From Mytilus trossulus (taxonomy: Eukaryota; Mollusca; Bivalvia; Mytilida; Mytilidae), in NCBI RefSeq assembly GCF_036588685.1, contig NW_026963310.1, positions 3,038,001-3,102,000 on the forward strand: a stretch of 64,000 nucleotides of DNA, given 5' to 3'. This document shows positions 1-11,479 of the stretch, in pieces. A program made the position numbers and the translations under genes. Every line of letters begins with the position of its first letter. Positions within the stretch are counted from its first letter, which is position 1. The notes beneath the pieces were generated by a model that was given only the letters and a program-made list of their open reading frames with translations, was not told the origin of the DNA and ran no database searches.

Positions 1-429
1 TGACCTCAGGTACCCTTGAAATGAATAGAAGATACTAATCTAGGGTATATAATTATACTGTGATTGCAAACCCTAGATGATTAACTTTTAAATGTATTTC
101 AATATATAATTTCAGTCCAAAAAGTCAAGGTAAACCAGCAAAATACACAAAGTTGATTACTGTTTTCATCGTTGTTGGGTTTTCTTTATATGTATTCGAA
201 ATGCAGCTGAAAATAGTCTTTAAATGAATCTAGTATTGATGATATTTAAACTAAAAATGTAAGCTTGTCGGAGATGCTCACTTGAATATGCACGGGTCAT
301 ATGATGAATATTTTAATATTGTTAGCGAGTTTTCTATAAGCCTGTCATGGACCCGAAAAGTAAGTTTGCCGGAGCAGAACATTCATAAATATATCAGTGG
401 AGTGACAAATCAAGAAAAATGTGCCTATA
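1..429. other. No gene seen
   Basis: AT-rich sequence without a convincing exon, repeat array or RNA gene. Confidence 0.5.
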
Positions 430-660
430 GTTTACGACTCTGGCCTTTGTTAGTCTTGTAATGTTTTCAATTTTAGTTTCTTGTGTACAATTTGGAGTTA
501 AGTATGGCGTTCATTATCACTGAACTAGTATATATATTTGTTTGGAAGCCAGCTGAAGGACGCCTCCGGGTGCGGGAATTTCTCGCTGCATTCAGGACCT
601 GTTCATTACCGTCTGCTGTTGTCTGTTCTATGGTCGGATTGTTGTTTCTTTGACGCATTC
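430..660 (+). repeat. Dispersed repeat family R1, copy 1
   Basis: The same sequence (GGCCTTTGTTAGTCTTG near the start, CACTGAACTAGTA in the middle, GACGCATTCCCCATTT near the end) recurs at 11170-11345, 34625-34860 and 54420-54610. Copies are diverged and have no conserved ORF, so this is an interspersed non-coding repeat. The family is not named here. Confidence 0.75.
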
Positions 661-879
661 CCCATTTCCATTTCCATTCTCAATTTTATTTCATGGACCG
701 GCAAAATAGCAGGCTAAAAACGTTGGGTTTTTTTGCAAGCTAATACCTTTATCTAAATATTTTGCCCGATCGCAGCCTTTTTCTTAAAATGAAAAAAATG
801 ACATTTGGATTTTCTTTAAAATTTCAGTATTAGAAACCATTTGATTTTTACTTTTTTTTGTTTTTGTGGCATATATAAA

Positions 880-1640
880 CATGATAAAGGCAACAGTAGT
901 ATACCGCTGCTCAAAACTCATAAATCCATGGACAAAAAACAAAATCGGGGTAACACACTAAAACCGAGGGAAACACATTGAATATATTTAGTAAGAGGAG
1001 AACAACGACACAACACACTAAATGTAACACACATAGAAACGGACCAAGCATCAGACAAAATCCCACGAAAATAACAAATATAACATCAGAACCATATACA
1101 TGAATTTTGGATAGACAAGTACCGTGACAAGTCTTATCGCAATGTGAATTTACACTCAAAAATAAGAGAGAAAAAACGACGCAACGTTAAAATGTAACAC
1201 ACACAGAAACGAAAAATAATATAACAATGGCCATATCCTGACTTGGTACAGGACTGTTTTAAAGAAAATGGTGGGTTAAACCTGGTTTTGTGCCATGCCA
1301 AACCGCGCACTTTAATGGCAATGTTAAATATAACATTGAAATGACAACATAATATTACAGGAATACAATACAAATAAATAGGAGAACGTATTAGACAAAG
1401 AACCACATGAGTAATAAATAAAAAAAAGCATCAGGTTTAAAATTCAATACGCCAAAAGACGCACCTCGTCCACACAAGACTCACTAGTGACGCCCAGATA
1501 TAAAAGATCGAAAGTGAAAAAAAGTACAAAGTTGTACAGCACTGAAGATCAAAAGTTGAAAAGTTTGTGTCAAAACCGGCTATGTTTTTAAGCTTGGGAT
1601 AAGAACATCCTTATATAGATTTTGCATATTATAAAGAGTT
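880..1640 (+). repeat. Dispersed repeat family R2, long copy
   Basis: A long interspersed repeat. Reverse-complement and partial copies lie at 42990-43200 (sharing the AACAGCGGTATACTACTG region) and at 43545-43700 (the ACTCATCAGTGACGCTC region). Minus-strand ORFs of 82 and 90 codons here are translations of the repeat and have no recognisable domain. Confidence 0.65.
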
Positions 1641-1867
1641 TAAAAGTTTCATGTGTTTCATGTGTTTATTTTTTATTTTTTGTGTTTAATTTTGCGTTAG
1701 GTAGTTATTTACTGTTTTTTTTTTTACTTTAGAGGAAAGAGTAGTATTACATTTCCCAGCATTAGGTTGACCTTTTGTGTACACAAGGCAGGTGAAGGAA
1801 GTCACCTTAGGAGCGCTGTGATTGGATTTAAGGGTTCAATATATATATTTTTAATTAGCTATAAATA

Positions 1868-2120
1868 CAGTGGAGATCACTTCTAACCTCTCATTAAATC
1901 TGTCAGAATCTGTCAGGAGAACTGTTCTAGGACAGTACGTAGAACTGTCAGCCTGACACCTTTTAGTCAGTTCTAGGTTAGAACTGTTCTAGCTAGAACT
2001 GATTTGGTCAGTTCTACCTAGAACTGATTTGGACAGTTCTACCTAGAACTGATCCTGACAGTTCTACCCTAGAACTGATTTGGACAGTTCTACCTAGAAC
2101 TGATCCTGACAGTTCTACTG
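1868..2120. repeat. Left subterminal array of the 4 kb element (25-bp unit)
   Basis: About seven copies of a 25-bp unit built on CAGTTCTACCTAGAACTG, itself almost a perfect palindrome, so each unit could form a small hairpin or a two-fold symmetric protein site. Confidence 0.85.
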
Positions 2121-2244
2121 TATCTCTGTATATAATTTAATTAATTGTTTCCCTATGTTTTAAGGTGTAAATAGTTGCTCAAACTATACCCTTTGGGTAG
2201 TGCTCCACATTTAATGGAGGAATATACAAGAAACTGAACTGAAC

Positions 2245-2400
2245 TCTAGAACAGTTTTAGTCAGTTCTACTTCTAGAACAGTTCTGATTACAAATTCTAC
2301 GGCTAGAATTGATTTATAAATTCTACGGCTAGAATTGATTTATAAATTCTACGGCTAGAATTGATTTATAAATTCTACGGCTAGATTTGATTTATAAGTT
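2245..2400. repeat. Second 25-bp array
   Basis: At least four copies of AATTCTACGGCTAGAATTGA plus spacer, a diverged relative of the array at 1868-2120 with the same palindromic core (TTCTA...TAGAA). Confidence 0.8.
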
Positions 2401-2959
2401 TTAAGAACTCTTTGTCTAAATATAAAGGCTTCGGCAAAATAGGCTATTATAGCGATTAATATTATAAAGAGTTTTGCTATTTTGCCGGTTTTATTTCAAA
2501 TTTTTCGTCGGCAAGAGAACATGTTTAACCCCGTCATATTCTGCATGTATGTGACTGTTCCAAGCCTGGAGCCTGTTATTCAGTGATTTTCTTTTGTTGA
2601 TGTGTAACACAAGTTATTTGTTTTTCTTTCATTTTTGAACATAGATTAAGCCGTTAATATTGGGAAAAGGGGGGGGGCATTTTTATTTCAATTGTTTTAC
2701 ATTTGTCATTTGGGGAGTCAGGATGGCTCATTTTACATAAAAAAATTATCTGACCTTAATCTTTGTGTAATATGTTATTCTGGCCCAAACCACCAGGGAC
2801 GGATCCAGCAGTTTTAAAGGGGAGGGGGGGGGGGGGGTCCAACTAAATGTCCTCATTCAAATGCATTGATCGTCAAAAAAGGGGGTCCCCCCACCGCTCT
2901 GGATCTGCCATTGAGCCACTATTAACTTAAACTGATCATATTTGATTTCATCATATAAA

Positions 2960-4140
2960 TCTATATACATTTAGCTGCAAACTGCAGGAATCCAGTTAGG
3001 CAAGGATACCAATTATATTGGAAAACATTAATGATTTCAAAATTTTATTTGCACTCAATTTATAGTACTAGCATGTCCTCTTTTTATTTTAAATATTGAA
3101 TTGTAAACAAATGTGATATCTTTTTACAAGTAGTTTTCATACCTCGGACGGACTTGTTATACAAAAATCTTTTGACCGCATCAATCTAAACTGACCTTAT
3201 TTGCTCTTTCTTCCTGCAAATCTATATAGCTGCACAGTAATTCAGTTATAAAATTAGGTCAAGAGGGACTGTAATATACAAGTTACAGCAATATTGGAAA
3301 ACAATGACCTCAAAATTTTGTTCACATGAATTTAAAGTGCTAGCATGACCTCTTTTTATTCAAAGTATTGAAACGTAAACAAATATCAGTAGTTTTCATA
3401 CTTCAGACTGAGTCGTGTAATAAAATATTTTGACCGCACCAATCTAAACTGACCTTATTTGCTCTTTCTTTCTACAAATCTGCTTAGTATATAGCTGCAC
3501 AGTAATTCAGTTATAATTTTAGGTCAAGATGGACTATGATATACAAGTTACAGCAATATTGGAAAACAATGACTTCAAAATTTTGTTCGCATGAATTGAT
3601 AGAGCCAGCATATCCTCTTTTTATTCAAAGTATTGAATCGTAAACAAATATCAGTAGTTTTCATACTTCAGACTGAGTCGTGTAATAAAATCGTTTGACC
3701 GCATCAACCAAAAATGACCATCTTTTTTTTTTTTATGCAAGTCTATATAGTTGGACAGTACATCAGTTATAATATTAGGTCGAGAGGGACTGTAGTTTAT
3801 AAATAACTGCAATATTGGAAATCAACAACCACAAAAAAAAATTGCATTGATTGAGAGTGCCATCATTTCCTACTTTTATTCAAAATATTGCATCAGAAAC
3901 AAACATCAGCTAGTTTTCATACCTCAGACTGACTCATGGAACAAAAATATGTGTCTGGGCAACAACAACCCAACCATAGAGCAGACAAAAACCGATCACG
4001 ATGGATTGTATAATTCAAATGACAGCCTGTCCTCTTTTTATTCAAAATATTGAATTGTTATCAAATTTCAGAAGTTTCGATATATCAGACTGAGTCGTTT
4101 TAATAACAAAATTATTTGACCGCATCAACCAAAACTGAAC
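2960..4140. repeat. ~265-bp tandem repeat, about 4.5 copies
   Basis: Repeat starts (ATATTGGAAA) fall near 3014, 3291, 3556 and 3812, giving periods of ~276, 265 and 256 bp, with a partial fifth copy to ~4140. Shared blocks include CTTTTTATTCAAAGTATTGA and TTTTGACCGCATCAA. The array is internal to the 1868-5849 element. Confidence 0.85.
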
Positions 4141-4300
4141 ATATGGGACCTTTTATAGTTTGTTGTTCAGTGTGAGCCAAGGCTCAGTGTTGAAGGGCGT
4201 ACATTGACCTATAATGGTTTACTTATTTTTAAATTGTTATTTGGATGGAGAGTTGTCTCATTGGCACTCACACCACATCTTCATGATCTTCCTATATCTA
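4140..4300 (-). repeat. Dispersed repeat family R4 (minus-oriented copy)
   Basis: Reverse-complement of a repeat whose forward form starts GATGTGGTATGATTGC and continues through AATGAGACAACT. Other copies lie at 13165, 28490, 31585, 33262, 46406, 53742, 55140, 55338 and 60660. It is the most frequent repeat family in the window. Confidence 0.75.
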
Positions 4301-4461
4301 TATATTCTTTATCATGTAAATATATATCATGTATATGGCTTCATTGTAAACCAATAATATTTCTTAGTCAGGACAGATATTGTATGATAAAGAGGACACC
4401 AAATTTTATCCACATCATTTTAGAGCGCCATTATTTCCTCTCTGTATCGATATTACTATTT

Positions 4462-4614
4462 AAGGAATGACTGTAATATTTTTTCTGTCTATGAAGAAAT
4501 AACATAAAAAATTTGGTGCACACTGATAAATGCGCGTAGCGGGTTTTTTAACAGTGTGCACCACATTTTTTACATTATTTCGAATAGACAGAAAAATATT
4601 ACAGTCATTTCTTA
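4462..4614. repeat. Long perfect-like hairpin (MITE or foldback)
   Basis: Two ~60-bp arms are near-exact reverse complements: the left starts AATGACTGTAATATTTTTTC and the right ends AATATTACAGTCATT. They are separated by a ~20-bp loop containing ATGCGCGTAGCGGG. Confidence 0.85.
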
Positions 4615-5539
4615 TAATTTAATTCTAAATTTCATTTTAACAAAACGTTTAACCCTTGGCAATCTATAAAAAAACGTTGATGATGTTACTTTCACATGAC
4701 TAACTTATGTCTATGGGTGTTGATAACAAAATAACGTCAGAAGACCCGTTACATCCAAACTTAAATTATTAAATATTGAACCGTCACATAAGTGACTTTT
4801 TAAGTCAGTAGTTCATGATGGTTTTTTTAAACAAAACTATTTCATAGCATAATCCAACACTCACAAGACTGATTCATATACTTTATTTTAAAATGAAAAG
4901 TACATGTATGTATCATGTATGAGAAGTTCTCTTCTTGGAATAGTATTCTGACTATACTGTTAATATATAATTTGAAGAAGGCCAATGATTGATTTTGTTT
5001 GTAGCCTAACGTCCAGTGGCAAATATTTCATTTATGTTCAGATCGAGTATATTTTCAGACTTTCAGGACTCCCATATATTATTCATAATCGTTATGTATA
5101 AGTTTGGCAACGAGCTTATGCAAATGTACATAGTTTTTTTTACGTTTAACAACACTGATTTCATTAATCCCATAATCCATCCACTGTACAATTTTCGTTT
5201 GAACATTTGTCAAAACAGAATCCTAAATCATGAATGTAAATCCAAGGCAAACAAGGTAAATTAAGATTAAATTTCCATGAATTAAATGCAGAGTTATATT
5301 TATGAAGAGACTGATAAAGACGGGGAACGAAGAAACGTAAACAATGATGTTTCATTTGCAATCTTATAAAAATATTTCTCCGATGAGTTGGATAACCTCC
5401 TATCCACTTCGATATTTGTACATGTAAATTTTGATCGGTAAAAATATAGAAAAAATCCTGTATTATATATAGTAAAGTAATTGGAGCTGATTTTTTCTTC
5501 TAAATTCTAAAGTGCCCTTTCTGCAGTGACGTCATTTAG

Positions 5540-5849
5540 AACTGTTCTTCAGTCCTGACTGATTTGGTCAGTTCTGCTGACAGTTCTACAGTTAGAACTG
5601 ATTTGGTCAGTTCTACCTAGAACAGTTTTAGACAGTTCTACCCTAGAACTGATCCTGACAGTTCTACCTAGAACTGATTTAGTCAGTTCTACCTAGAACT
5701 GATCCTGACAGTTCTACCTAGAACAGTTCTAGGGTAGAACTGTTCTAGCTAGAACTGTTCTAGCTAGAACTGTTCTAGGACAGGTTAGAACAGTTCTATG
5801 ACAGATTATTCTGACAGTTCTAATGAGAGGTTAGAACTGATCTCCACTG
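5540..5849. repeat. Right subterminal array of the 4 kb element
   Basis: About ten 25-bp units of the CTAGAACTGATCCTGACAG type, ending in the inverted terminal sequence GATCTCCACTG. The array reads mostly in the same direction as the left one. Only the outer ~70 bp are clearly inverted relative to the left end. Confidence 0.85.
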
Positions 5850-5859
5850 TAACTGTAGT

Positions 5860-7954
5860 GTGTATATTTACAATATAAATTTTGAAACCCATTGAAATAT
5901 TTTTTAGAGAATTATTCTCTGGAAGTTGGTCAAGATACTATTTTGCTTCAGTTTTTAAAACAGAATAATAAAGTACTAATACCACACATTACTGTTTTGT
6001 CCAGTTTTTTATATACATTGTAAAAAGTAGTACATTTAGAAAATGTAAGTATTGTCTCCTATGGCAGAATGAATAATACCGTTTTACCTGTTCTGAAGAT
6101 AGTAAGGGAAATCAAAATCAATCAGACTTCAATCACAAATGTATATCACACTATTTAGAAGTTTCTGATATAAACATTTTATTTTTTATCACCATGAATA
6201 GAATTATTTCACTTAACTCATTGCTGTGTTCGGAAAAGTGCTGAGTCATCATAATAAATCAAATTGAAGACTCGAAGTTCTAATATAAAACTTAATTCTA
6301 GGATTCCCATATGAATTTCTAGTATCTTGTATAAAATGCACCTCACTTTAGTTCTTTTGTATTTGTCTTCAAATTTTAAAATGAAATATTTGGCCTTTAT
6401 GCTGTGTAATTCCCTAAATATCGTATATATCCCTTGGTTATTTCTCAAAACATAATCTATAAATATGGGAATTGCCTGGTTGAGTTTGTACTGTTAATGG
6501 AGTGAGGCAAGATTGGGTCATAATAGAAGCATTTTAAGTGTACTAATTGTCCATCTAGGGGAAAAAGGTCATATCGAGGCTAAACTTAAATCGATTGTAT
6601 ATTCTCCTGTGTATAGAATTGTTCAGATTCTTGGCAATTCATGCAGCGAATATGTCAAATAGTGCTTCGGATGTAAATTTTGGATAAATTGAATGGAACT
6701 GTCATTTGTATCTGTATAAATGGCACTGTGTATTATTCTTTTTAAATAAGAGCTACATGTAGTTTATTAAGCCGTATCTGAAAGAAGTACAAAGAGAGGT
6801 AAACTAGCACTTAGGGTTAGGGACATGAAATGATCCATGTAATGGGGACATACAAGAATTTATAATAGGTGAGGATTTCACAATAACCCACTGCAGTATT
6901 GCATTAATGGTGTCATTAGAACTCTTTATATCTTTATGTCACAGTTTAGTTAAAAATCAAGTTGGACCGAATAGGACTTATTCCCGAAATATGTCGATTT
7001 TTAGTAGGGGGGAATATGGGGTTCGTTAACATGTTAATAACACGTCGATTTGGCTAAAAAAAAATGCATAAATGTTGATAACAGTTAACACAATGAGTTG
7101 CAAACAGTCAACAGATTAAATTTATCTCAGATAAATAACAGTTAACAACACCTTGAAAATGGCAAAAACAGGTAAACTTCAAAAGCTATTGTCCCCTCCC
7201 CCCTCTTACAATGTCTAAATAATCTAGTGATGCTTACTCCTTCGCGAGCAAAACAACTAGAATCGTTGCAGTATATGTCAGGTTTCAACAAATGAAAAAC
7301 TGTCCTTTCTTACTGGAAAAGGAAAACAAACCTGACTTTTTGTGTTTCTTTGGTACATGTGACTTGCCTTGTTCTTTTAAAAGCATCCCACAATTATGTA
7401 ATTGTTCTCTTATAATGCCATTTTTTTACTGTTCTATTATAATGCCATTTTTTTACTATTCTATTATAATTTTTAAAAGTACTTTGTTCAACAAACTATT
7501 GTATATCTCTTCCTGCGTTACGTTTACATTCTGACGTAAACTTACATTCTGACGTAAACACGCGACTCTACACTAGAGTTGATGTAAACCTTGCCATTCA
7601 GTCACAGAACTATTTCAATCCTTTATTGATTGATTTAAAATACATATATAAGTAAGCAATGAATGTGGTTGTTAATTATGATGGATACTTTTGTTGTGCT
7701 ACTTTGTTAAATATTTGTTTGTTTTATTTCTTATTGAGATTGTGACAGGGTAATGACTGTTGCACCCTTATTTTGACAATTCTACCTTTTATGTCTGTTT
7801 TGTTCACGCATAGTTGTCAATATGATGCTATTGATGCGACTGTCATACAAGTGAGAGGATTATTTCCATAATACCAGGATCAATCGACCATTTTCTACAT
7901 TTGAAAAGGCCTGTATTAAGCCAGGAATATAACAGTTGTTGTCAATTCCTTTGA
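5860..7954. other. No gene seen
   Basis: AT-rich, unique-looking sequence. A 24-27 bp unit around CTATTATAATGCCATTTTTT repeats about three times at 7405-7470. The short ORFs present show no domain. Confidence 0.45.
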
Positions 7955-8020
7955 TGTGTTTTATCATTTGATTTTGCCATTTGATGAGGGACTTTCCGTT
8001 TTTTTTATTTTTCTTAGTTT
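7955..8020 (-). repeat. Fragment of a dispersed repeat
   Basis: Contains the reverse complement of the block CGGAAAGTCCCTAATCAAAT that is also present at 9995-10025. Confidence 0.55.
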
Positions 8021-8067
8021 AGTATTTTTTGTGATTTTACTCATTATCAATGCTGTAAATACAAGAA

Positions 8068-8157
8068 AGATGATGATCACCGCAGACTCTATGATGATCA
8101 CCGCAGACTCTATGATGATCACCGCAGACTCTATGATGATCACCGCAGACTCTATAT
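8068..8157. repeat. 21-bp tandem repeat, four identical copies
   Basis: Four uninterrupted copies of a 21-bp unit (ATGATGATCACCGCAGACTC plus T). Because 21 is divisible by three it gives repetitive ORFs on both strands, which are not taken as genes. Confidence 0.95.
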
Positions 8158-8487
8158 GAGTATAGTTCAATTGACAATGTTTATATAGAAAAGTTTAAGT
8201 ATCATAAATCCTGTTACAAATCTTAAACTAGCAGAGTAAATTTAGAAAAGTTTCCATAATTTGATATTCTAGGTGCATATACGAACACTTTCCATAAAGA
8301 TGATCAGCCACATTTGGCATAATTTCGTTATTTTGCAATGTAATATAATTAACGATGACTCCGCAGCTGTATAACTAATAATAAGGGTATTTTTACCAAA
8401 AACTGTTATAATAAAGTATGCAGATTCATCATTTAATGATGTTATACAGGACAGTATGAAATACATTTTATTATTGGTTCAAAAAAA

Positions 8488-8706
8488 GAGGGACGAAAGA
8501 TACCAAAGGGACAGTCAAACTCATAAATCTAAAACAAACTGACAACGCCATGGCTAAAAATGAAAAAGACAAACAGAAAAACAATAGTACACATGACACA
8601 ACATAGAAAACTAAAGAATAAACAACACGAACCCCACCAAAAACTAGGGGTGATCTCAGGTGCTCCGGAAGGGTAAGCAGATCCTGCTCTTCATGCGGCA
8701 CCCGTC
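8488..8706 (+). repeat. Dispersed repeat family R3, full copy
   Basis: Starts GATACCAAAGGGACAGTC and ends in the block GGTGCTCCGGAAGGGTAAGC followed by GCGGCACCC. Reverse-complement copies lie at 49240-49465 and 52960-53150. Partial plus copies lie at 11420-11475 and 51463-51570. Confidence 0.8.
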
Positions 8707-8789
8707 AACTTGGCTAATAATCATACCATGTCCTTTCAGATATTGGACTGACATCTAATTCGATGATCATACCTTAATCAATTTTAGTT

Positions 8790-9925
8790 TTGCGTACTAA
8801 AAAATTGTAGTTTTATTTTTACAAATTATGATTTTAAATAGATTTTTTTTTGAAGTATAACATTTACAGCGTCTGTTTGCAGTAAACAAAAAAAGGGTTA
8901 AATGGAACAACCAACAACAGTTTTGCGATCTCCAAAGAAATTAGAACGTTTGAAATAGGTATTCTATCTATTATTAACAACCCCTCGACAACCATTTACA
9001 GAAGTGATTGCTTAAATGTGCCCTTATAATCAGTAATACATACTATATTTGTTTAAAAATAGGGGCATCTACAAAGGAATACAATTTAAAACCAACACAA
9101 AAGGACAAATAAACCTGTTGCCAAATAAGTAAATTACTTGTTAAACTCGGGTTTTGAAAAATAATGCAAAAACATGAAGGCAGTCTTAAACAAGTTTTGC
9201 CTTCTTTGGTTTAATTTACGATATTTTTAGAATTAGAGAAATTAGGATATCAACTGAATATTGTATAATATAGCTGTGTATTAATTAATGTATAGCAAAG
9301 TACATAATTATAAATACAAAATTGTTATTTACTTACGGTTCCTGTGCAAGATAATAGAAAAGTGAAATTGACTCCAATCTGATATAGACGAATGACTTAT
9401 AATTCTTTAAGTAAAATAGTTAAAGATTATTCTGCTTATATATACATATGTACAGATGTTTTTTAGTTAGCATATGTTACAGCAAGATAATTATTTGCGT
9501 ATACGGAAGAAGGAAAAAGCTACAATGTACATTGAATTTTTTCATTGGCTTTTCAGAAACCTTTTTTTTCTTTTCTTTCTCCATTAAGATCATAAAGTAT
9601 ATTTCATTTAAACAATATGAAAAAAATAAAAAAAAAATATGCATGCAACACATTGTAAATCAGCATGTTGTTTATTGATATTTAACTTACTGGAAAAAGA
9701 GAGAGCATTACGTACATTTGATCAAAACAGTACGAAAATATTGATATATATGTACCACATTGCAAATCATTAGACAATATGTTATACTTTTAATTATCAA
9801 ACGAAATATACATAAGAAAATAATGTTGATAGCCGAACAGTTACACAATAGGAAGTTCTAAATAGACCATTTCAATAACCAACTTTCAACTCCGGGTTAT
9901 ATAAATTTTTTGACCTGTTTAAAAC
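8790..9925. other. No gene seen
   Basis: AT-rich DNA. I see no exon, RNA gene or repeat array that I can support. Confidence 0.45.
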
Positions 9926-9929
9926 ATGT

Positions 9930-10344
9930 TCTCTGGTAGGACATCCTGGTCAATGAGCCAAAAGTAAAGTTACAAAAATACTGAACTCCGAGGAAAATCC
10001 AAAGCGGAAAGTCCCTAATCAAATGACAAAATCAAATGTTAAAGCACACCAAACGAATGGTCAACAACTGTCATTTTCCTGACTTCGTACAGGCATTTAT
10101 CTTAATTTTATAGCGCTAAACCTCTCATTTGTATGAACATGCAACAAACAAAAAAAATATGAACAATACATATCTGCAATGTGGAGGTGACGTTGACTGT
10201 TTTTTGATGATTGAGGCATGTATAGAAAGCATTAGAAAGTTAACTTTTCCTTCAAAAGTGAAACGAATGAAATCTTGAATTTTTTTAGTTACATTATTGA
10301 ACATAGCTCTTGCATGACCGGAAACCAGGATGTCCTACCAGAGG
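9930..10344. mobile_element. MITE-like element with ~21-bp inverted ends
   Basis: CTCTGGTAGGACATCCTGGT at 9931-9950 is mirrored by ACCAGGATGTCCTACCAGAG at 10324-10343. The interior holds a fragment of another dispersed repeat. No target duplication was identified, so the true ends could lie outside these coordinates. Confidence 0.6.
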
Positions 10345-10734
10345 AGAAAGTAACCTGCCAACTAAATATAAATTCCGGAACCAATAACAGTATTATACAA
10401 ATGGTATATTAGATCGTTTTTCATGCGTCATAGAGAAATAGGTTTATCTTTTTGTGAGATATCAGATAAGAAAATAACTTATTTCTATGGAAAATCTCCC
10501 TTTAAAATTTTTCGAATTCGCTTAAATAACCTTAGCAAGTATGTCACGCCGTGCCATACGTATTCCTATTTATAGGCTTTTTCACAACGAACAGTACACG
10601 AATGTACAAATAAAGGTGCTTAAAAAAGTTTTAAAAAAAACACAGAGAATGAATCGTTATACGCGATCTCATTTAGCGTAAGAGGCAACCGCCTATGTGT
10701 AGTTTAATTAAGTTTGATTTACACAGAATGGCTT

Positions 10735-10985
10735 AAGGGCATACGATCAATTTTGATCCCGTATTTAAAGGTTGATGAAAATTTCCATATTGCCTATTTT
10801 TTGCCTGATTAAATCAAAAATGTAATAAAAAACATACCTTCATGTGCTACTCTTTGAGGTAAATGAGGTCAAAATTTTGTATATTTGCTCAAAATTCGGA
10901 TTTTTGGCCGTATTTTCCCGTTTCGAAGAAACACATATTTTTTTTTGAAAGATAAACACATACTGTTTTTGTTAAATAAATTGTA
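10735..10985 (+). repeat. Dispersed repeat family R5, copy 1
   Basis: Shares GGGCATACGATC, AAAAAACATACCTTCATGTG and AAGATAAACAC blocks in the same order with 30988-31245. Confidence 0.75.
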
Positions 10986-11169
10986 ATTTTTGTATTTTAT
11001 AGATATTATGATGAGTTTATTTATATAGAAAAATATCGCAAATATGTAAAACTTAGATTATTTCTTAATTAATTATATTAGTTAGATTTTAGGATGGCGA
11101 AATTAAATCGCCGCGACATGGACTAGAAAAGGATCAATGCGAAATAAGGTTTTACCGAAAATAAGTTCC

Positions 11170-11345
11170 TATACAGTATTTCGGAGTTAAGTATGACGTT
11201 CATTGTACTGAACTAATACACGATTTTGGTTAGGAGCCAGCTAAGAACGCCAAAGGGTGTGGGATTTTCTTGCTGTATTGAAGACTCATTGGTGACCTTC
11301 ATCTGTTTACCGCACTTTGGTCGGATTGTTTTCACTTTGACACAT
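11170..11345 (+). repeat. Dispersed repeat family R1, copy 2
   Basis: Diverged copy of the 430-660 repeat, containing GGAGTTAAGTATGACGTTCA. A short R3 fragment follows at 11420-11475. Confidence 0.7.
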
Positions 11346-11479
11346 TCAAGTTTATCCAGCATTCAGTTTAAACAAAACTGATAGAAACCAAAGATTAAGC
11401 AAGACAAATATCACCACAAAATGTTGGTGCTCCGGAAGGGTGAGCAGACATTGGTCAAGATGTGGCACCCCTTCTGTTG

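Larger units (their letters stand above)
1868..5849. mobile_element. ~4.0 kb non-autonomous DNA transposon with TIRs and subterminal palindromic arrays
   Basis: The left end reads CAGTGGAGATCA-TTCTAACC inward. The right end, reverse-complemented, begins with the same ~30 bases and stays similar for ~70 bp. TA lies immediately outside both ends (1866-1867 and 5850-5851), consistent with a TA target duplication as in Tc1/mariner-like and some CMC elements. Both ends carry arrays of a ~25-bp near-palindromic unit. The interior holds a ~265-bp tandem repeat and a long hairpin. No ORF looks like a transposase, so the element would depend on enzymes supplied in trans. Superfamily is unresolved. Confidence 0.75.

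Noticed and set aside
911..1406. Minus-strand ORFs as a membrane protein gene
   Set aside because: Both lie wholly in a dispersed repeat and consist of AT-driven hydrophobic residues, with no conserved domain.
7956..8170. ORFs with MMITADS or SAVII repeats
   Set aside because: Four perfect copies of a 21-bp tandem repeat read on both strands; no other coding sign.
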